From assembly GCA_003254925.1 (NCBI GenBank), contig QANZ01023301.1, positions 40,291 to 104,290 on the forward strand: a stretch of DNA of 64,000 nt, read 5' to 3'. This document shows, piece after piece, positions 34,111 to 46,799 of the stretch. Position 1 is the first letter of the stretch, and each line of letters starts with the position of its first letter. A program made the translations under genes and the position numbers. The notes beneath the pieces were generated by a model. That model saw only the letters and a program-made list of their open reading frames with translations. It did no database searches and was not told where the DNA came from. This DNA comes from Chamaecrista fasciculata. Taxonomy: Eukaryota > Streptophyta > Magnoliopsida > Fabales > Fabaceae.

Positions 34111-35196
34111 TTAGAAATGACACATGGCATGTTTTGAACAAGGAACCTGATAGCAAACAACATAAGTTTTGCCCTTTTTGGAACTCTTAGCTTTATAACC
34201 CAAATTTTGTATGTATGTATACAGCAGACCGCTCAATTTTATCATCGCTTTCAATTACATTCTTCCTATTCACCGTCATAAATGTCATTCCATTACAACC
34301 GTTATTCACTTATTCCATAAAAAAATAAATAAATAACTAGATGTTGCCTTAAAATGCATTTGGTAGACCAGGAAGTTAATTATCTTAATTTGATATAATA
34401 ATAACAATAATTAAATGGTTAATTATATTATATAGTGTAAATAATAATTTTAAATCTGACTATTGAAAATATATTATCTTATTATAATAGTATTTAATAT
34501 TATAATTTATAACTGTTACTTAATAAATGAACTGATATATTTGAAATCATAAAAATATTTATTTATATCAATATATTTATAACATTGGATTTTAATATAT
34601 TGATATAACTATCAATATATTAGTATCCAAATAAATTTGTTAGTTACTTAAGTGATCTAACAGATTTCTGTAACATTCAAATGACAAATATATCAATACT
34701 CAAATATTTCTGTAATATTATGTAAATATTTTCAGGCCAAAAAAAATATTATGTAAATATTTAAATATATAACTGTTTAATAGTTAGTTAGTAAATGTAT
34801 ATAAAATTCAAATATTAAATCCAATGTTATAAATATATTTGAATTTTCAATGTATTGAGATATACTATTTTATTTAATATCTAAATCAAAATAAAAACAT
34901 TAATAAATCGCAAAACAAGGATTTCTGGATTAAGGAGTCAAAATTGTCAATATATATAAAATTGATCAAATTATGAAATTTTAGAGACAAATTTTAAAAT
35001 AAACAAATATTAGAGATGAAATTGAAAATTAACATAAAATTAATTTGAGGATGAAAAGAATATGTTTATATCAATTAGTAAGGAATTGAAAAAATAGTTA
35101 TATAATCTTATAATCTTATTAGTAATTTTGATTTTAAATATTTAAATTTTAAATAAATTTTCATATATTCTTATAGAGATATAAAAAAATATTTTT
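34111..35196. other. AT-rich intergenic stretch
   Basis: No gene or element is recognised; it contains repeated 'aatatattg' words only. Confidence 0.5.
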
Positions 35197-35412
35197 CTTT
35201 AATTTACAATATTCTAAAAATTAAAATTAACTCAAAATTCTATAATTTTTAGACTATGGAAGGTGGGCCAATTGTGAGCCCAAATGTTATTTGTAATATC
35301 TGCTTCATAGTTTGTTTGGGCTGAAGTGAAGATTTTATTATTAATGATGAAAAATTTTGAATGCTGGAACTAGAAGGGCTATGCACTCTATACACTAAAA
35401 ACAAAAAGGAAA
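35197..35412. repeat. Dispersed repeat, copy 2
   Basis: The counterpart of 15388-15625, with shared landmarks 'atggaaggtgggccaat' and 'gtttgtttgggctgaagtg'. It joins directly to the 'gagtaaact' repeat arm at 35414. Confidence 0.75.
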
Positions 35413-35413
35413 G

Positions 35414-36110
35414 GAGTAAACTGGCAAGTGGTCCGTGAAATTTGGACGCGCCGGTAGATAGGTCTATGAATTTTACTTAGTGTACAAGTCGGTCCCCAAA
35501 TTTTTGAAATGCCTAACTAATAGGTCCCTCTATCATACTGTCGTTACAAAAAAACTAACGTGGCCATAACAGACGCTGATGTGTCCCGTTATGTCCACAT
35601 CAGCTCCCGTTATCTTAAAAAAAAAAAAAACTGTCACGTCATAAAATAGTGACATATCAGCATTTCCTCATTGAACTTATAGGTCTCTGACCCATTTTTA
35701 TTTCATTTTTCTTAATTCTCCCTCTTTTTTATCATTTTCATTCATTTTAGTCCTAAATACTCAAAATAAAATTATAAAGTGTCCCAAAACTCTTCCAAAC
35801 TTTCAATTTAGTCCTTAAAAATATTTAAAACCCTAAACTCTAAAACCCCAAACTTTAAACCTTAAAAAAAGTCTGAGTTGAACAATTAGGTCCTTGACCC
35901 ATTTTTATTCCATTACTCTCAATTCTCCTTTTTTTTTCATTATCTTCATTTATTTTAGTCCCAAATCCTCAAAATAAAATTGTAAAGTGTCCCAAAACTT
36001 TTTCAAACATTCCAGTTTAGTCTTTAAAAATATTAAAAGTCTTAAACCTTAAACTCCTAAAACTTAAATCTTTTTTTAATCTTAATCTTCATCTTCCCAA
36101 TTTAACATAA
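35414..36110. repeat. 'gagtaaact' arm plus CCCTAAA-type unit
   Basis: This has the same order of parts as 27961-28763: the 'ggtccct' arm with 'tgtcccgttatgtcca', then diverged units with 'cccatttttatt', 'caaaataaaattgtaaagtg' and degraded 'accctaaac' motifs. It is a second member of that composite element. Confidence 0.65.
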
Positions 36111-36224
36111 ATCCCTAATTTTTTTTAATCCCTAAATCCCCTAATTTTTTTTAATCATATTCTTCATCTTCATCTTCGTCAATTCATTTCATTTTCACCA
36201 CTAAACCCTACAAAAATTTAGGGA

Positions 36225-36473
36225 CTAAATTGATTCCTCCTCCTCTTCTTCATCTCCAACCCTCAACTTCATCAATTCATCATCTTCATCCTCCACCGCC
36301 GACCAAGCTTCTCCTTCGTTTTCCATTTCCTTCTTCTCGTCGCTGTTACCCTCACAAATCCAGATCTGGCCGTCACCGTTGATGTCGAAGCGGCTGAAGA
36401 CAAATCCAGATCTGGATTCTAGAACAATCTTTCGGGACAAGAAGAACGAATCACAAAAAAAAAAGTAGAACAA
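36225..36473 (-). pseudogene. Possible gene fragment with one EF-hand loop
   Basis: The minus-strand frame contains SRFDINGDGQIWICEG. It fits the 12-residue calcium loop of an EF-hand: Asp at 1, Asn at 3, Asp at 5, Gly at 6, Ile at 8 and Glu at 12, preceded by the usual Phe. The frame continues into a Glu-rich tail that does not look like a calmodulin. Only one hand is present, and it sits at the end of a repeat composite. A captured piece of a calmodulin-like gene is plausible, but a chance match cannot be excluded. Confidence 0.4.
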
Positions 36474-36841
36474 TCTACACTCGAATCACAAAAAAAAAAT
36501 GCACAAATGAATGCTCATGAACAATTCAGATTCATCGCAGTAAAGACAGATTAGAAGGAAAAACAATTTCGCGAATTCAGATTCCCGTACTCCATTGCTT
36601 CATATTCGCTCACTACATATATACACAACTTCTACACTTCAATGGTTTTTTGAAATTGCATCAAATTTATGAGCATTCATTTGTGATGGTGGAAGAATAG
36701 ATGATGATGAATTGATGAAATTGCATTCTGAAATTGTTTAGCTCAGGGATGATAACGTTCTGAAATTGCATTTAGAAATGGCCCTAATTGCATTCTGAAA
36801 TTGCATGAGATTTAGGGTTTAGGGTGAAGATGATGAAGAAG
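36474..36841. other. Spacer before the LINE fragment
   Basis: Mixed-composition sequence with repeated 'tctgaaattgca' words (three within about 36720-36800) and no gene. Confidence 0.35.
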
Positions 36842-38183
36842 GGTCAACTCGCACATCATCCACCACTTTAGCTCTATCTTCTCTGCATCTCCCATCCAAC
36901 CGTTCCCCCATCACATTTCTTTCCCTCTTTTCCCTACCTCTGCCTCTTACATCAACCACATCCCTACTGAACTAGAAATCAAAGATGCTCTCTTCTCCCT
37001 TAGCCCCTTCAAAGCCCCGGGCAAGGATGGATTCCAGATCGGTTTTTTCCAAAAATATTGGGACATTGTTAAAACTTCTGTCACTAAGGACATTTACCTC
37101 TCCTTCCACAACAACACCATCCCTACATCCTGGAATGACACTCTTATCTGTCTTATTCCCAAGTGCCGCCAACCCCAAGAGATGAGAAATTTCAGACCAA
37201 TAAGCCTTTGCACCTCTCTCTACAAAATTATTTCCAAAATCATTGTGATTAGAATCAAACCCCTCATTCCACAGCTTATCTCTTACAACCAAGGAGCTTT
37301 TGTCCCGGGAAGGAAAGCCATAGATAATGTCATTATCGCCCAAGAGCTTATTGCCTCCTTTAAAAGGAAGAAAAAAAGCAAATTTGGATGGATGATGATT
37401 AAAATCGATCTCGAAAAAGCTTTTGATAAACTCAACTGGAACTTCATTCTTTCCTCTCTTCAAGCTCATGGTTTTCCAAAACCTTGGATTGACTTGATTA
37501 TGAGTTGCATCTCCTCTGTCAACCACTCCATCATCGTCAACGGCGGTCTCACTACCCCCTTCTCTCCTCAATGTGGCATCCGCCAGGGCGACCCTTTGTC
37601 GCCCTACATCTTCATCCTCTGCATGGAAGTTTTCTCCAAGATCATTGATAGAGAAACTTCTCTTGATAACTGGCGGCCTGCTCACATAAAAAACATCAAA
37701 ATCTCCCATCTCCTTTTTGCTGACGACATCTTACTCTTTGCAAGGGTGGATGACAAAAGCATCTCCTCCATCAACAACTCTCTCAATCTTTTCCTCTCCT
37801 GCTCCGGCCTCAAAAGCAACCCTACCAAATCTCATATCTGGTTCTCTCCTCAAACTCCTTCCTACATGCAACACCGTGCCAAATCCATGTTGGGATTCCA
37901 CTCCAAACCCCACCCGGGAATCTACCTTGGCTTCCCCCTCAGCATCACCTCCAGAAACAGTGACTTCCATTTTGTCATTGACAAACTTCAAAATCACATA
38001 ACCAACTGGAATGCTAAACTCCTCTCCCCTCCTGGGAAAGCTACTCTTATCAAGTCCGTCGGGATGGGAACCCTTAATTACTACATGCAAGGATTACTCT
38101 TTCCTAAAGGAACTTGTGCCAAGATTGATAAACTTTTCATGAATTTCTTTTGGGGAAGCTCTTCCATCTCCAAAAAATTAGAA
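36842..38183 (+). mobile_element. LINE reverse-transcriptase fragment, truncated at both ends
   Basis: Plus-strand LINE RT. The frame is open from before 36969 (IKDALFSLSPFKAPGKDGF) to 38219. It carries FRPISLCTSLYK, the motif A Asp (D76 counted from the ATG at 37182, in MIKIDLEKAFDKL), motif B (IRQGDPLSPY) and motif C (LLFADDILLF, D181-D182). All catalytic residues are present. It lacks the endonuclease, the zf-RVT and RNase H domains and any poly(A) tail. The homology stops at about 38183, and the last residues come from unrelated 'gtaagtagg' repeats. Loss of the 3' end is unusual for a LINE insertion and points to a later deletion or rearrangement. Confidence 0.9.
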
Positions 38184-38420
38184 ATTGTAAGTAGGTGTGT
38201 AAGTAGGGATAAATTATAGGTGTGTAAGTAGGGATAGATTAGTAATTGTAAGAGAAAATGAGATGATGTTGTGAATGAGATGATGATGTGGATGAGATGA
38301 GATGAGATGGAGGTTCCCAAAAACACCCAACCAGTACTTTTCATCCAATCCTAGGATGAGGTTAAGATTGAATGAGATTGAATTAGGATTTGGGTGTCCC
38401 CAAACAGAGCCTCAGTCTTC
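38184..38420. repeat. Short repeats and a transposon-end-like remnant
   Basis: It contains a tandem 'gtgtgtaagtagggata' pair (38190-38240) and 'gatgagatga' repeats. Next is a segment between 'gaggttcccaaaaacaccc' (38311) and 'gggtgtccccaaacagagcc' (38393) whose ends are roughly inverted. The last motif resembles a common plant DNA-transposon terminus. Assignment is weak. Confidence 0.35.
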
Positions 38421-40149
38421 CATGAATCAAAAAAGTGAAAAACATACTTAACTAGAGGATTTATTAATTATTTTTTATAAATTAAAAGTTATAAGAATAT
38501 ATTTATATATCATCTAAAGTAATTTATATAAAACTCCAAATTAAGTTGAATTATATTGAACCCAAAAAATTAAAAAAAAACATAGGGATACTTATAATAA
38601 CCAATAGTATCTCCACAACTGTATGAACATATTTTTTTTAAAAAAAAAAAATGAGTGCTTTAGTTAGGTATATATTCTTTCATAAAATCCATAATCCATG
38701 TCTCCCACTCCCACCAATGTAGATTATTAGGAATGGATTTGCTAGTGATATAACACTTGCAAAAAACACAAAAACTAAATTATCATGCATGCTTCCACCA
38801 AAAGGTGGATTATGCCATGGAGAGCCCTAATTAAAATTAATTAGTTAAAATTGTTAACATTTTTAGTATATGGATGTAGAGTAATTAAGTTTGTAATTAA
38901 AGAATGAACTAGTGTGTGTGGATTAACATTGTGAGTGGGTTGAATGAGAGGAGAGAGGTTCCCTTAGAAAATAAAAAAGAAAAGGAGATAAGCTTTAGGG
39001 TTGACTTACCCTAGAAAGTTGGGCAAATTTAGAGGTAGTAAAAGGGAATAAGGGAATCCTATAAATATAAATACCATTCTCCAACAAAAGGGTATATTTA
39101 ATTAATTATTCACGAGAATTCTATGTCAATAATAATGGATCTCCCCACTCATTGCTAGGAGGAAGAAGCTCTCATGGCACTCACACACACACACATATTC
39201 ATAGGTCACTTTTTTTTCTTTTCTTTTCCTTTTCTCCTTCTCTCTCTCTCTACTCTTTCTCTCTCTATCTCTCAAGTGTTTGTGAGTAGTGATGTGAGGG
39301 GCATGTGTGCCCTCAAAAGGAGGGAGTTAATTGAAAAGTGGTCACAGCCTTTGTTTCTTGTTCATGTTTTCTTGTGGGGGAGAGGAATAACTTTCTGCAT
39401 GCTACAAAGATGTGCATATATATATATATATAATTATTTTTATTTATTTCCTTTTAAAAGGTTGTGTTTTTAATTAAAGGGGAGAGTAAAGTTAAGTGGG
39501 GATTTGGGAATTCAGAACATTACTCAAAGCTACTTTTATGTGTTGTCATTTTGGTCATCTCTATATTTCATGCATGTATTCATGAGAATAAATATAATTT
39601 TAGTAGGATTTGTTTTTAATATTCTTTGTAGTTCTAAAAAAATTATATCTAGTTCTTATCCAAATATATAATCGATTATAACAATATTTAAATTGATGAC
39701 TTGTGGGATCCAAGTGTCAGATGTTGAATTGTTACTATGATAGAAAACTAAAAGCAATATGATATATATCATGTTTAATTTCCACAAAGATTTCGATGAC
39801 ACTAAAAGATAATGCGAAGTAAAATCCTTTTGATTCTCCATATCCCTAAAGGCAATTCAAGTATTCACCTAGCTAGCATGGCAAACATGCCCACTAGCTA
39901 CATACATTCACACACTATAAGTTTTGTTTTTTTTAAGAGTTATAATTAAAAAAAAAAAACTAATGATGAATCTTAGGAGTGTAATTAAGTGGTATGGTTG
40001 TATACTTTTAACTAAAAGTTTAATTCTTAGATTTGGATATAGACTAATTTTAAATTTTTTCTTGTATAATTGACCTAAAAAAAATTAGGTTACAATTGAA
40101 ATATTTTGGGAGTATAAAAAATGCCTTTGTCTTAAGTTTTAGTCAAAAG
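38421..40149. other. Intergenic stretch
   Basis: No gene is supported. A small plus-strand ORF near 39174-39473 lies in CA, CT and TA microsatellites and has no domain. A TATA-like 'ctataaatataaata' near 39060 hints at a transcribed region, without further support. Confidence 0.4.
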
Positions 40150-40655
40150 CTTATTAATTTTGATCCTCAAATGATGGGGACAATTTTATTTTGATCATAA
40201 AATTAATTTTGTTTCATTTTGGTTGTCAAACTTTCACATTTGTTTTGTTATGATTCCATCCAAAATATGATTTTGTTTGATTTTCTGTCATTATTTATAA
40301 CCTGGAAAGTTGAAATAGAATATTTTTCTTTCATATGTGTCATAATAAGTGAGTTGACATAAAAAAAATATTCATTCTTAGTCACAAATTATAAATAATT
40401 TTTTATTGATTTTTCTTTGACATAGTGAAATTTTTTCTTTCGTCCTTTGCTAACTCACATATTATGATACATATTAGAGGAAAATTATCCATTTTAATTG
40501 TTAAAGTTGGAAATAATAAACTATGCAAAATCACATTTTTGACTTACAGTGTAATAAATATGAAAGTTTAAGAATTAAAACAGAACAAAACATAGTTTTA
40601 TAATTAAAATAAATCTAACTCCTATAATTAGAAGATCAAAATGACCATTTAATCA
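40150..40655. mobile_element. Probable foldback element
   Basis: The left end 'ttgatcctcaaatgatg', with 'tttcattttggttgtcaaac' inside, has rough reverse complements on the right ('agtttaagaattaaaacag', 'agaagatcaaaatgacc'). Divergence is high and boundaries are approximate. A smaller, clearer relative lies at 52943-53160. Confidence 0.45.
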
Positions 40656-41373
40656 TAAATTTTTTTAGTGTTCTTAGATAATAAAAGCTTAATTAATAGC
40701 ACAAGCGGATCAAAGCATTTGTTTTGTAGGATGTGAAGACGAGATATTTTGCATTAATTTTGATGGATCATTTAATTTATTTTCCATTTGGAAATGAAGA
40801 CTATAGTACCAGATAGATCAATGCAAAATGACTGTGTCAAGTGGGTTTGGAAATAAATAACTAATTCCTATCGGAAAACAACATTATTTATTGGTACATT
40901 ATAACTTTTCAAACTTTGGAACATATGTCGAATAAAACTCTAAGCCTCCAATATTTATTGAAAATTTCCATGCTCAAGAATTTGACCATTCAAGGCACAT
41001 AATAATTTAAAACAAATAATTACTTTCTTTGTGTAGCATTCCGATGGATGGATAGATGGAACATTGACAATGTCCATCATGCCCTCTATTTGTTTGCCTT
41101 TTGTCTCTCTCAATTTTAAATAAATTTTATAAAATATTATTAGAGTTTTTCATATATGATATATTGTTAAAAAATAGTTTAAATTTTTTTAAAAAATGAA
41201 TTATTGAAAAATTATGGATCATGGGGTTAGGAAGTTATAAATATTGGAATAATGATATTGAAAAGTCATATTTTAATTATAATTATATTTTCAAATGTTT
41301 ATATAATTTATAATGCATAATTTTTTTTAGAAGGATTAGAAAGGGTCAAATGTATATATAATAATATAAAGTT
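40656..41373. other. Intergenic stretch
   Basis: AT-rich sequence with no recognisable feature. Confidence 0.4.
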
Positions 41374-41925
41374 CAAAGCCTTAAATTGGTCCCAACAAAT
41401 ATATGGGATTGATTTCAAACTTTTCCTAAATGTTTCATTTATTTCAAATTAGTCTTACATATTTTTATAATTTTTTAAATTGGTCCTAGTTTAATGATAT
41501 CGATCTATCTCGTTTTAAATTTAAATACAATGAATATGGAGTTACAAGTTGCTTTTTGATGAGTATTATCTTTATCTAATTGAGACCGTCAACAAACGAG
41601 ATTAAACCTGGTTGCGAAAGTAGGTCACTAGTTTTGACAATAAAACAAGCAAAGTTGGACATATCTCTTTTATTTCAAGTCCAAATGCGACAGGTTGAAA
41701 ACTATATCTTAAGTCTTAACTCTTGAAAAGATTTTTACTTGACCAGTTAAAACCATTAGCAAATGAGGTCAAATTGTGTCGCGAAAGTCGATTCGAGACC
41801 AATTTGAGAAATTATAGAAACAAGTATGGCAAATATGAAACAAATGATATATTTATGATCAATTTGAAATCTATCTCATACATTTGAGATCAAATTGAAT
41901 TTTGACCTAATATAAATTAATCATT
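41374..41925 (+). repeat. Dispersed repeat family, diverged copy
   Basis: It contains 'atctaattgagaccgtcaac', 'aatgcgacaggttgaaaac' and 'aaatgaggtcaaattg'. These correspond to words of the family at 20885-21290 and 46800-47560. Both ends carry a 'ttggtcccaac' / 'gatcaaattga' type pattern. It is non-coding. Confidence 0.5.
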
Positions 41926-43436
41926 ATTAAAAATATACATTATTCTTTTTTATAGGAAAAATATACATTATTCTTATTTTGAAATAAAAAATATAAATAT
42001 CCAAACAATCTAACATTCATAAATATTTGTTTCTACATAATTTGAAAATATTTAATTAAATTCACACACACACACATATATATATATATATACATATACA
42101 TATACATATACATATATATGAAACTCGTATTGAATAAAACTTATAAATAAATTATAGCATCTAGCTACTACTACTCATGTATTTATTCTAATTAATAATT
42201 TTTTCTTTAGTTATTCTACAATCACAATATGTACGTGTACACATACATATTCGTTTCAGCATTTTATAAAATATTATTATGCATAATATATTTGAGATAC
42301 AATATAATTCACGCAATATAAATTGTCTAAGTTACAATTCTAAAATAAAATTCTAAGAACATAAAGTGTTTGAATATTTCTCAATTAAACTGGTCAAACA
42401 TATATATAATTTATAAAATGAAATGCAATTCCCATCATGCACATCACCTTCTTGCTGATTTTTCCTCTCTTCTGTCGTGTTTTGCTTTGCTTTTGCCTTC
42501 ATGCATGCATTTGCATGTGCTGTTATATTATAAATTAAAATAATAAAATAAAAACTCCATCACCATCTCAAATAATTTTCAAAATAAAATGCTGAATTGT
42601 ATTTCGAAAGTATTAATTAATAATTAAGACTCGGAACTGAGTCTTACAAGCGACAGCTCTAATGAGAAATATATCTCTCTATAACTATCATAACGGTTGA
42701 GTCAAGCTTCCAAATTAAATACTAACAACTTAAAATTTGGAGTACGCTAACATTTCTAGAACAAGCATTTAAAAAACTATATATACACATGTTTTTTTAT
42801 TTCCAATATGAATTGTGATTTGTTTTCGTCAATGAAACATGGATGATACGGATATGCACACATCAATATGTTAAATTTTTATAATTATACACGATACGAT
42901 ATAATATATATTTATATACATAAAAAATTAAAATTCTATAAATATTAATGAAAATTTAAAAATTACAATAGTTATTCATAATATATGTCATATATGTCAT
43001 TATTTTCTATTGTTAATTTGTCTTATCAAAGTTACAAAAAATTAATTCTATATTTTAAAACTTATGAATATGTGTCATGTTAGTGTCGTACGAGTGTCGG
43101 ATACAGACACATGTTTGACATGACAATATTTTCTCAAAATGAAGTGTCCATGTTCCATAGTTTTTGTCAAAACAATTTACTTTTTTATTATATCAAATTG
43201 CAATTTTATTTAAAAAAGAAGTAAAAATTATTACTTGATTATTGATACAATTAAACGACGAAAAAAATGTTATTTATAAAGTTAAAAAAAAGTGTTTTGT
43301 ACTCTAAAAATAAATAAAAAAAGTTAAAATGTTAAATGTAATGATGTTATTGTAATTTATTATAAATTTATTTAAATTTTTAAATAACTATAAAAATATT
43401 TTTTTTAATTTCAAAGTAGTTTATAAAAGACATTTT
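41926..43436. other. Intergenic stretch with CA/TA microsatellite
   Basis: No gene is seen. A compound (CA)n-(TA)n-(CATATA)n microsatellite occupies about 42061-42119. The rest is AT-rich. Confidence 0.45.
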
Positions 43437-45102
43437 ATCAAGCAGTTTTGAAGGAGGTGGAGAAGATCTCTAGATGTTTTCTCTGGGGAGGATCTCCCAC
43501 GAATAGGAAAATGAGTGATGTTTCTTGGGAGACCATATGCAGACCCAAAAGCCATGACGGGTTGGGTTTTCGCAGACTGGAGGAGACTAATAATAATGCT
43601 AATATGCTGAAGCTTGCCTGGAGCCTCACTAAGAACAAAGAGAAGCTCTGGGTTCAGGTTCTAAGAGGCAAATACAGAGTTGGTTCTGACATCATGCCTA
43701 GAGTGCAGAGGAGGAAGAATTGTTCTAACGTTTGGAAAGGTATATCCGGTGTTTGGAATGATTTTCAGGAGGGGCTGGCCTGGAGAGTTGGAAATGGGCA
43801 GGAAATTTCCCTTTGGAAGGAAAAATGGATACCGGGTTGTGATACTCTTGAAAGCTACCTGAACATGTCTCTCCCTAATTCTGAAAGAGAGAGGAAAGTT
43901 AGAGGGTTCGTGGATGTTGAAGGAAAGTGGAAGTTGGGTTGTTGGGAATTCATTATCCCCATTGATATTGTCAATAGGATTTTGCTCATGCCAACTTGCA
44001 GACTGGATGTTACCGATACTTTGGCTTGGGAAGGAAGTAAGGATGGGAATCTGACAGTGAAAACTGCCTATCTATCTTTAGTCCATGTTGTGAGTATGGA
44101 AGAGGCGAAATGGAGGAGGATATGGAAGTTGAAAAGTCCCCCGAAAATTAAATCCTTCTTATGGCTTCTCTCTCATGATAGAATCAAGACCAGACACAAC
44201 CTTCTCAGGAGGCATATTGTCAATGATGACTCTTGCCCCTTTGGATGTGGGGTCCCCGAAACGTCTCTCCACTGCTTGAGGGATTGCAAGTTTGCGATTG
44301 AGGTTTGGAAGCGCAATGTGGGAAGTAGACGCTGGCAGGAGTTCGTGGGAAGTGATCTTCAAAAGTGGATTGAGGATAACATGAATGGGACCTGTGTCGA
44401 AATTAGAACAGAGGCTAGTGCTTGGAAGCTGAAGTTTGTTTTCTTAATCTAGAACGTTTGGGTGGCTAGATGTTCTTTTCTGTTTTGATGGTAAGGAGTG
44501 TAGCGCTGATACCATTAATACGAGAGCTTTGATGAGTCTAATGAGTATGCTGATGTGAGTATGTCGAATGGTGATTCTGTTACCAGTTTGATGGAGATCA
44601 ATGTTGGTTGGGTGTTTCCTCGGGATGGCTGGCATACCTTCAACTCTGATGGTTCGGTCTGGGCCAATAATAATGCTGCCTCTGAGGGTGTCTTAAGGGA
44701 TGACTCAGGGAGATGGGTGGTGGGTTTCGCTCGTAACCTGGGAAGGTTTTCCATCACCTTTGCGGAGCTGGTTGGCGTCAAGGAAGGTATGTAAATGGCG
44801 ATTAGCATGAATATTAAACAGGTTAACTTTGAGGTGAACTCAAAGGTTGCGGTTGACATGATTCTAAATGGGTCCAACTTGAACATTCCCTTGCTTCGTT
44901 GGTTAGAGAAATTAGAAGTATGTTGCTGAATCCGAGCTGGCTGATGAGGATCAGGCACGTGTACAGGGAAGCCAACGGTGTCGCTGGCTGGTTGGCCAAT
45001 CATGGCCATAATTTAGATCTCTCCTTACATACGTTTCCTTCATGCCCTGTGGGTTGTATTAACAGGTTTTCTGCTGATCTAAGGGGGGGGATTGCTGTGT
45101 AG
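43437..45102 (+). pseudogene. LINE ORF2 fragment (RT end, zf-RVT, RNase H)
   Basis: The frame is open from about 43437 to TAG 44450-44452. It then suffers at least one frameshift pair around 44453-44555, a TAA at about 44792 and a further shift before 44899, after which the C terminus (WLMRIRHVYREANGVAGWLA) is readable. In RNase H one conserved Asp position reads Asn (EVNSKVAV). The copy is inactive. Confidence 0.88.
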
Positions 45103-45136
45103 GCTTCGGCCTTTTCTCTGTCTAACAAAAAAAAAA
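43437..45136 (+). mobile_element. 5'-truncated LINE, 3' half with poly(A) tail
   Basis: Plus-strand LINE 3' half. It starts in the last part of the RT (QAVLKEVEKISRCFLWGG) and ends with a 10-base A-run at 45127-45136. It carries RT thumb/connection motifs (GLGFRRLEETN), zf-RVT (CPFGCG...HCLRDC) and RNase H (FNSDGSVW, FAELVGVKEG). I could not find a target duplication. Confidence 0.9.
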
Positions 45137-46799
45137 TGAGACTAATTCTAAAATCTAATAAAAAGATATGAGACTTAATCTGTAACTTAATTAAAAAATA
45201 TAAGATTAAAAGTGTAAAAAAAAGAGATGAGACCAAAGAAAAAAAAACAAGTGAAGATTCTCTCCATAGTAAAAGCTTCGTTCTCATATATGAGTTTAAT
45301 AGGAGAATAAATACTTCTATTTACAAATTACAAATTTACAGACATAAATTGACTTCAAAACTAACAAAAATTAACTATGATTTTGATTTTTGATAGCAAG
45401 GTTCATAATTATAAAGAATAATAAAGGAAAAAAAAAGAAAAAAAAAACTAAGACATGTGATAAGATCTAGAAGAAACAGTAATGTCAACAGGGTTGACAT
45501 GGGAACCACAAAAACGACTGCAGCAGTGATGATGTGCACGTGAGCATACTTATCATCATCATGGCATGTGAAGGGCAGAGAAAAATAAAATGAAAAGTAA
45601 AAATATATCTGTCAAAAAATAAAAGAAAATAGGGAAATAAGTATTTTTTTTTAATAATGGAATATGATTAAGAAAATCCCACCATGTTGACTCATGCCCA
45701 ATCATCATTCATCATGATGATGCAACACCATTCATTGTTAGATTCCCTGTACCATTTTACTTTGTACCCCAAAAACAAAAATTTAAAAATAAAAAGGTGA
45801 TATTACAATCCAACTTTTCTATACAAAGGGATTATGACATGTTTCCACTAAACCAATTTGGTGATCAATATTTTATTACTTAATCATTAACATTAGGAAT
45901 TAGTACTCTTTTGATTTTTATAAAATTAAAGAGAGCTATTGAAAATAAATAAAATCATGTAAGTACATACATGGAACATGTATAAATTATATTCATGTGA
46001 GATATTTATAAATTGAATATAATTCTTTGTATTTCACAAAAGATTTTAAAAGTGGGTTAAGTTTAAACTTCAAAGAGATATTTGTTCCTAAACCAAATAT
46101 TGCAATTATTGCTAACAATTTATCTATTGGGTTTGACTTTGTCATTTATGTAAATTTGAGCATTGTTTTACATATATACATTGGATTGAATTGGATTTTT
46201 GAGGTCGGAGTTCAATATTATAAAAATTAACTTGAATATCTCTTGTCTCCTTATAGCAAGGGATTTTGAGAATATCTCTCAAGTCACACATTTTTTTTAA
46301 GTGAGCACTAGTTTTTAAGGTTATTCGATTTCTCAATTGTTTGAAAACAAATTAAGTAACTACGGCCAATGAAATTATTAGAAATTTAAACACATACCTT
46401 TACTAGCCTTTTCTCAACATGACAACAACATTCATAATGATATTGAAGGATAAAATTTGCCTCTATCAATTGTTATCTTTTATTCGACCAAAAAAAAAAA
46501 ATTGTTAATTTTTTTTTTAATGATTTGTTTCTGTTAGCGACTCATCTCACTTGGATTATAGAATTAACATTTTAAAGTTCTCTCAATAATATTAATTTTC
46601 AACAAATTTAAATATTATCTAAAAGAAGTGTTTATGATGATTCTTTAAACATATTTTTTCAGCAATAAAAAATATATATTTATGAAAAACTTTTAAAAAA
46701 AATGACAATAACATAGCAATGCTAATTGGAGTGAGACATAAGTATAAAGTAAATTATAAGATCAAATTTTTTATTTCTTTATAAAAATAATATTGCTAT
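45137..46799. other. Intergenic stretch
   Basis: No gene is supported. Short 'gagacttaatc' and 'aaaaagatgagac' words recur just after the LINE tail. Confidence 0.4.

Noticed and set aside
38700..39470. microRNA precursor
   Set aside because: I checked for the mature words of common conserved plant miRNAs and for a long hairpin around the TATA-like site and saw none.
39174..39473. 99-codon ORF as a small gene
   Set aside because: It runs through CA, CT and TA microsatellites and has no domain or homologue that I recognise.
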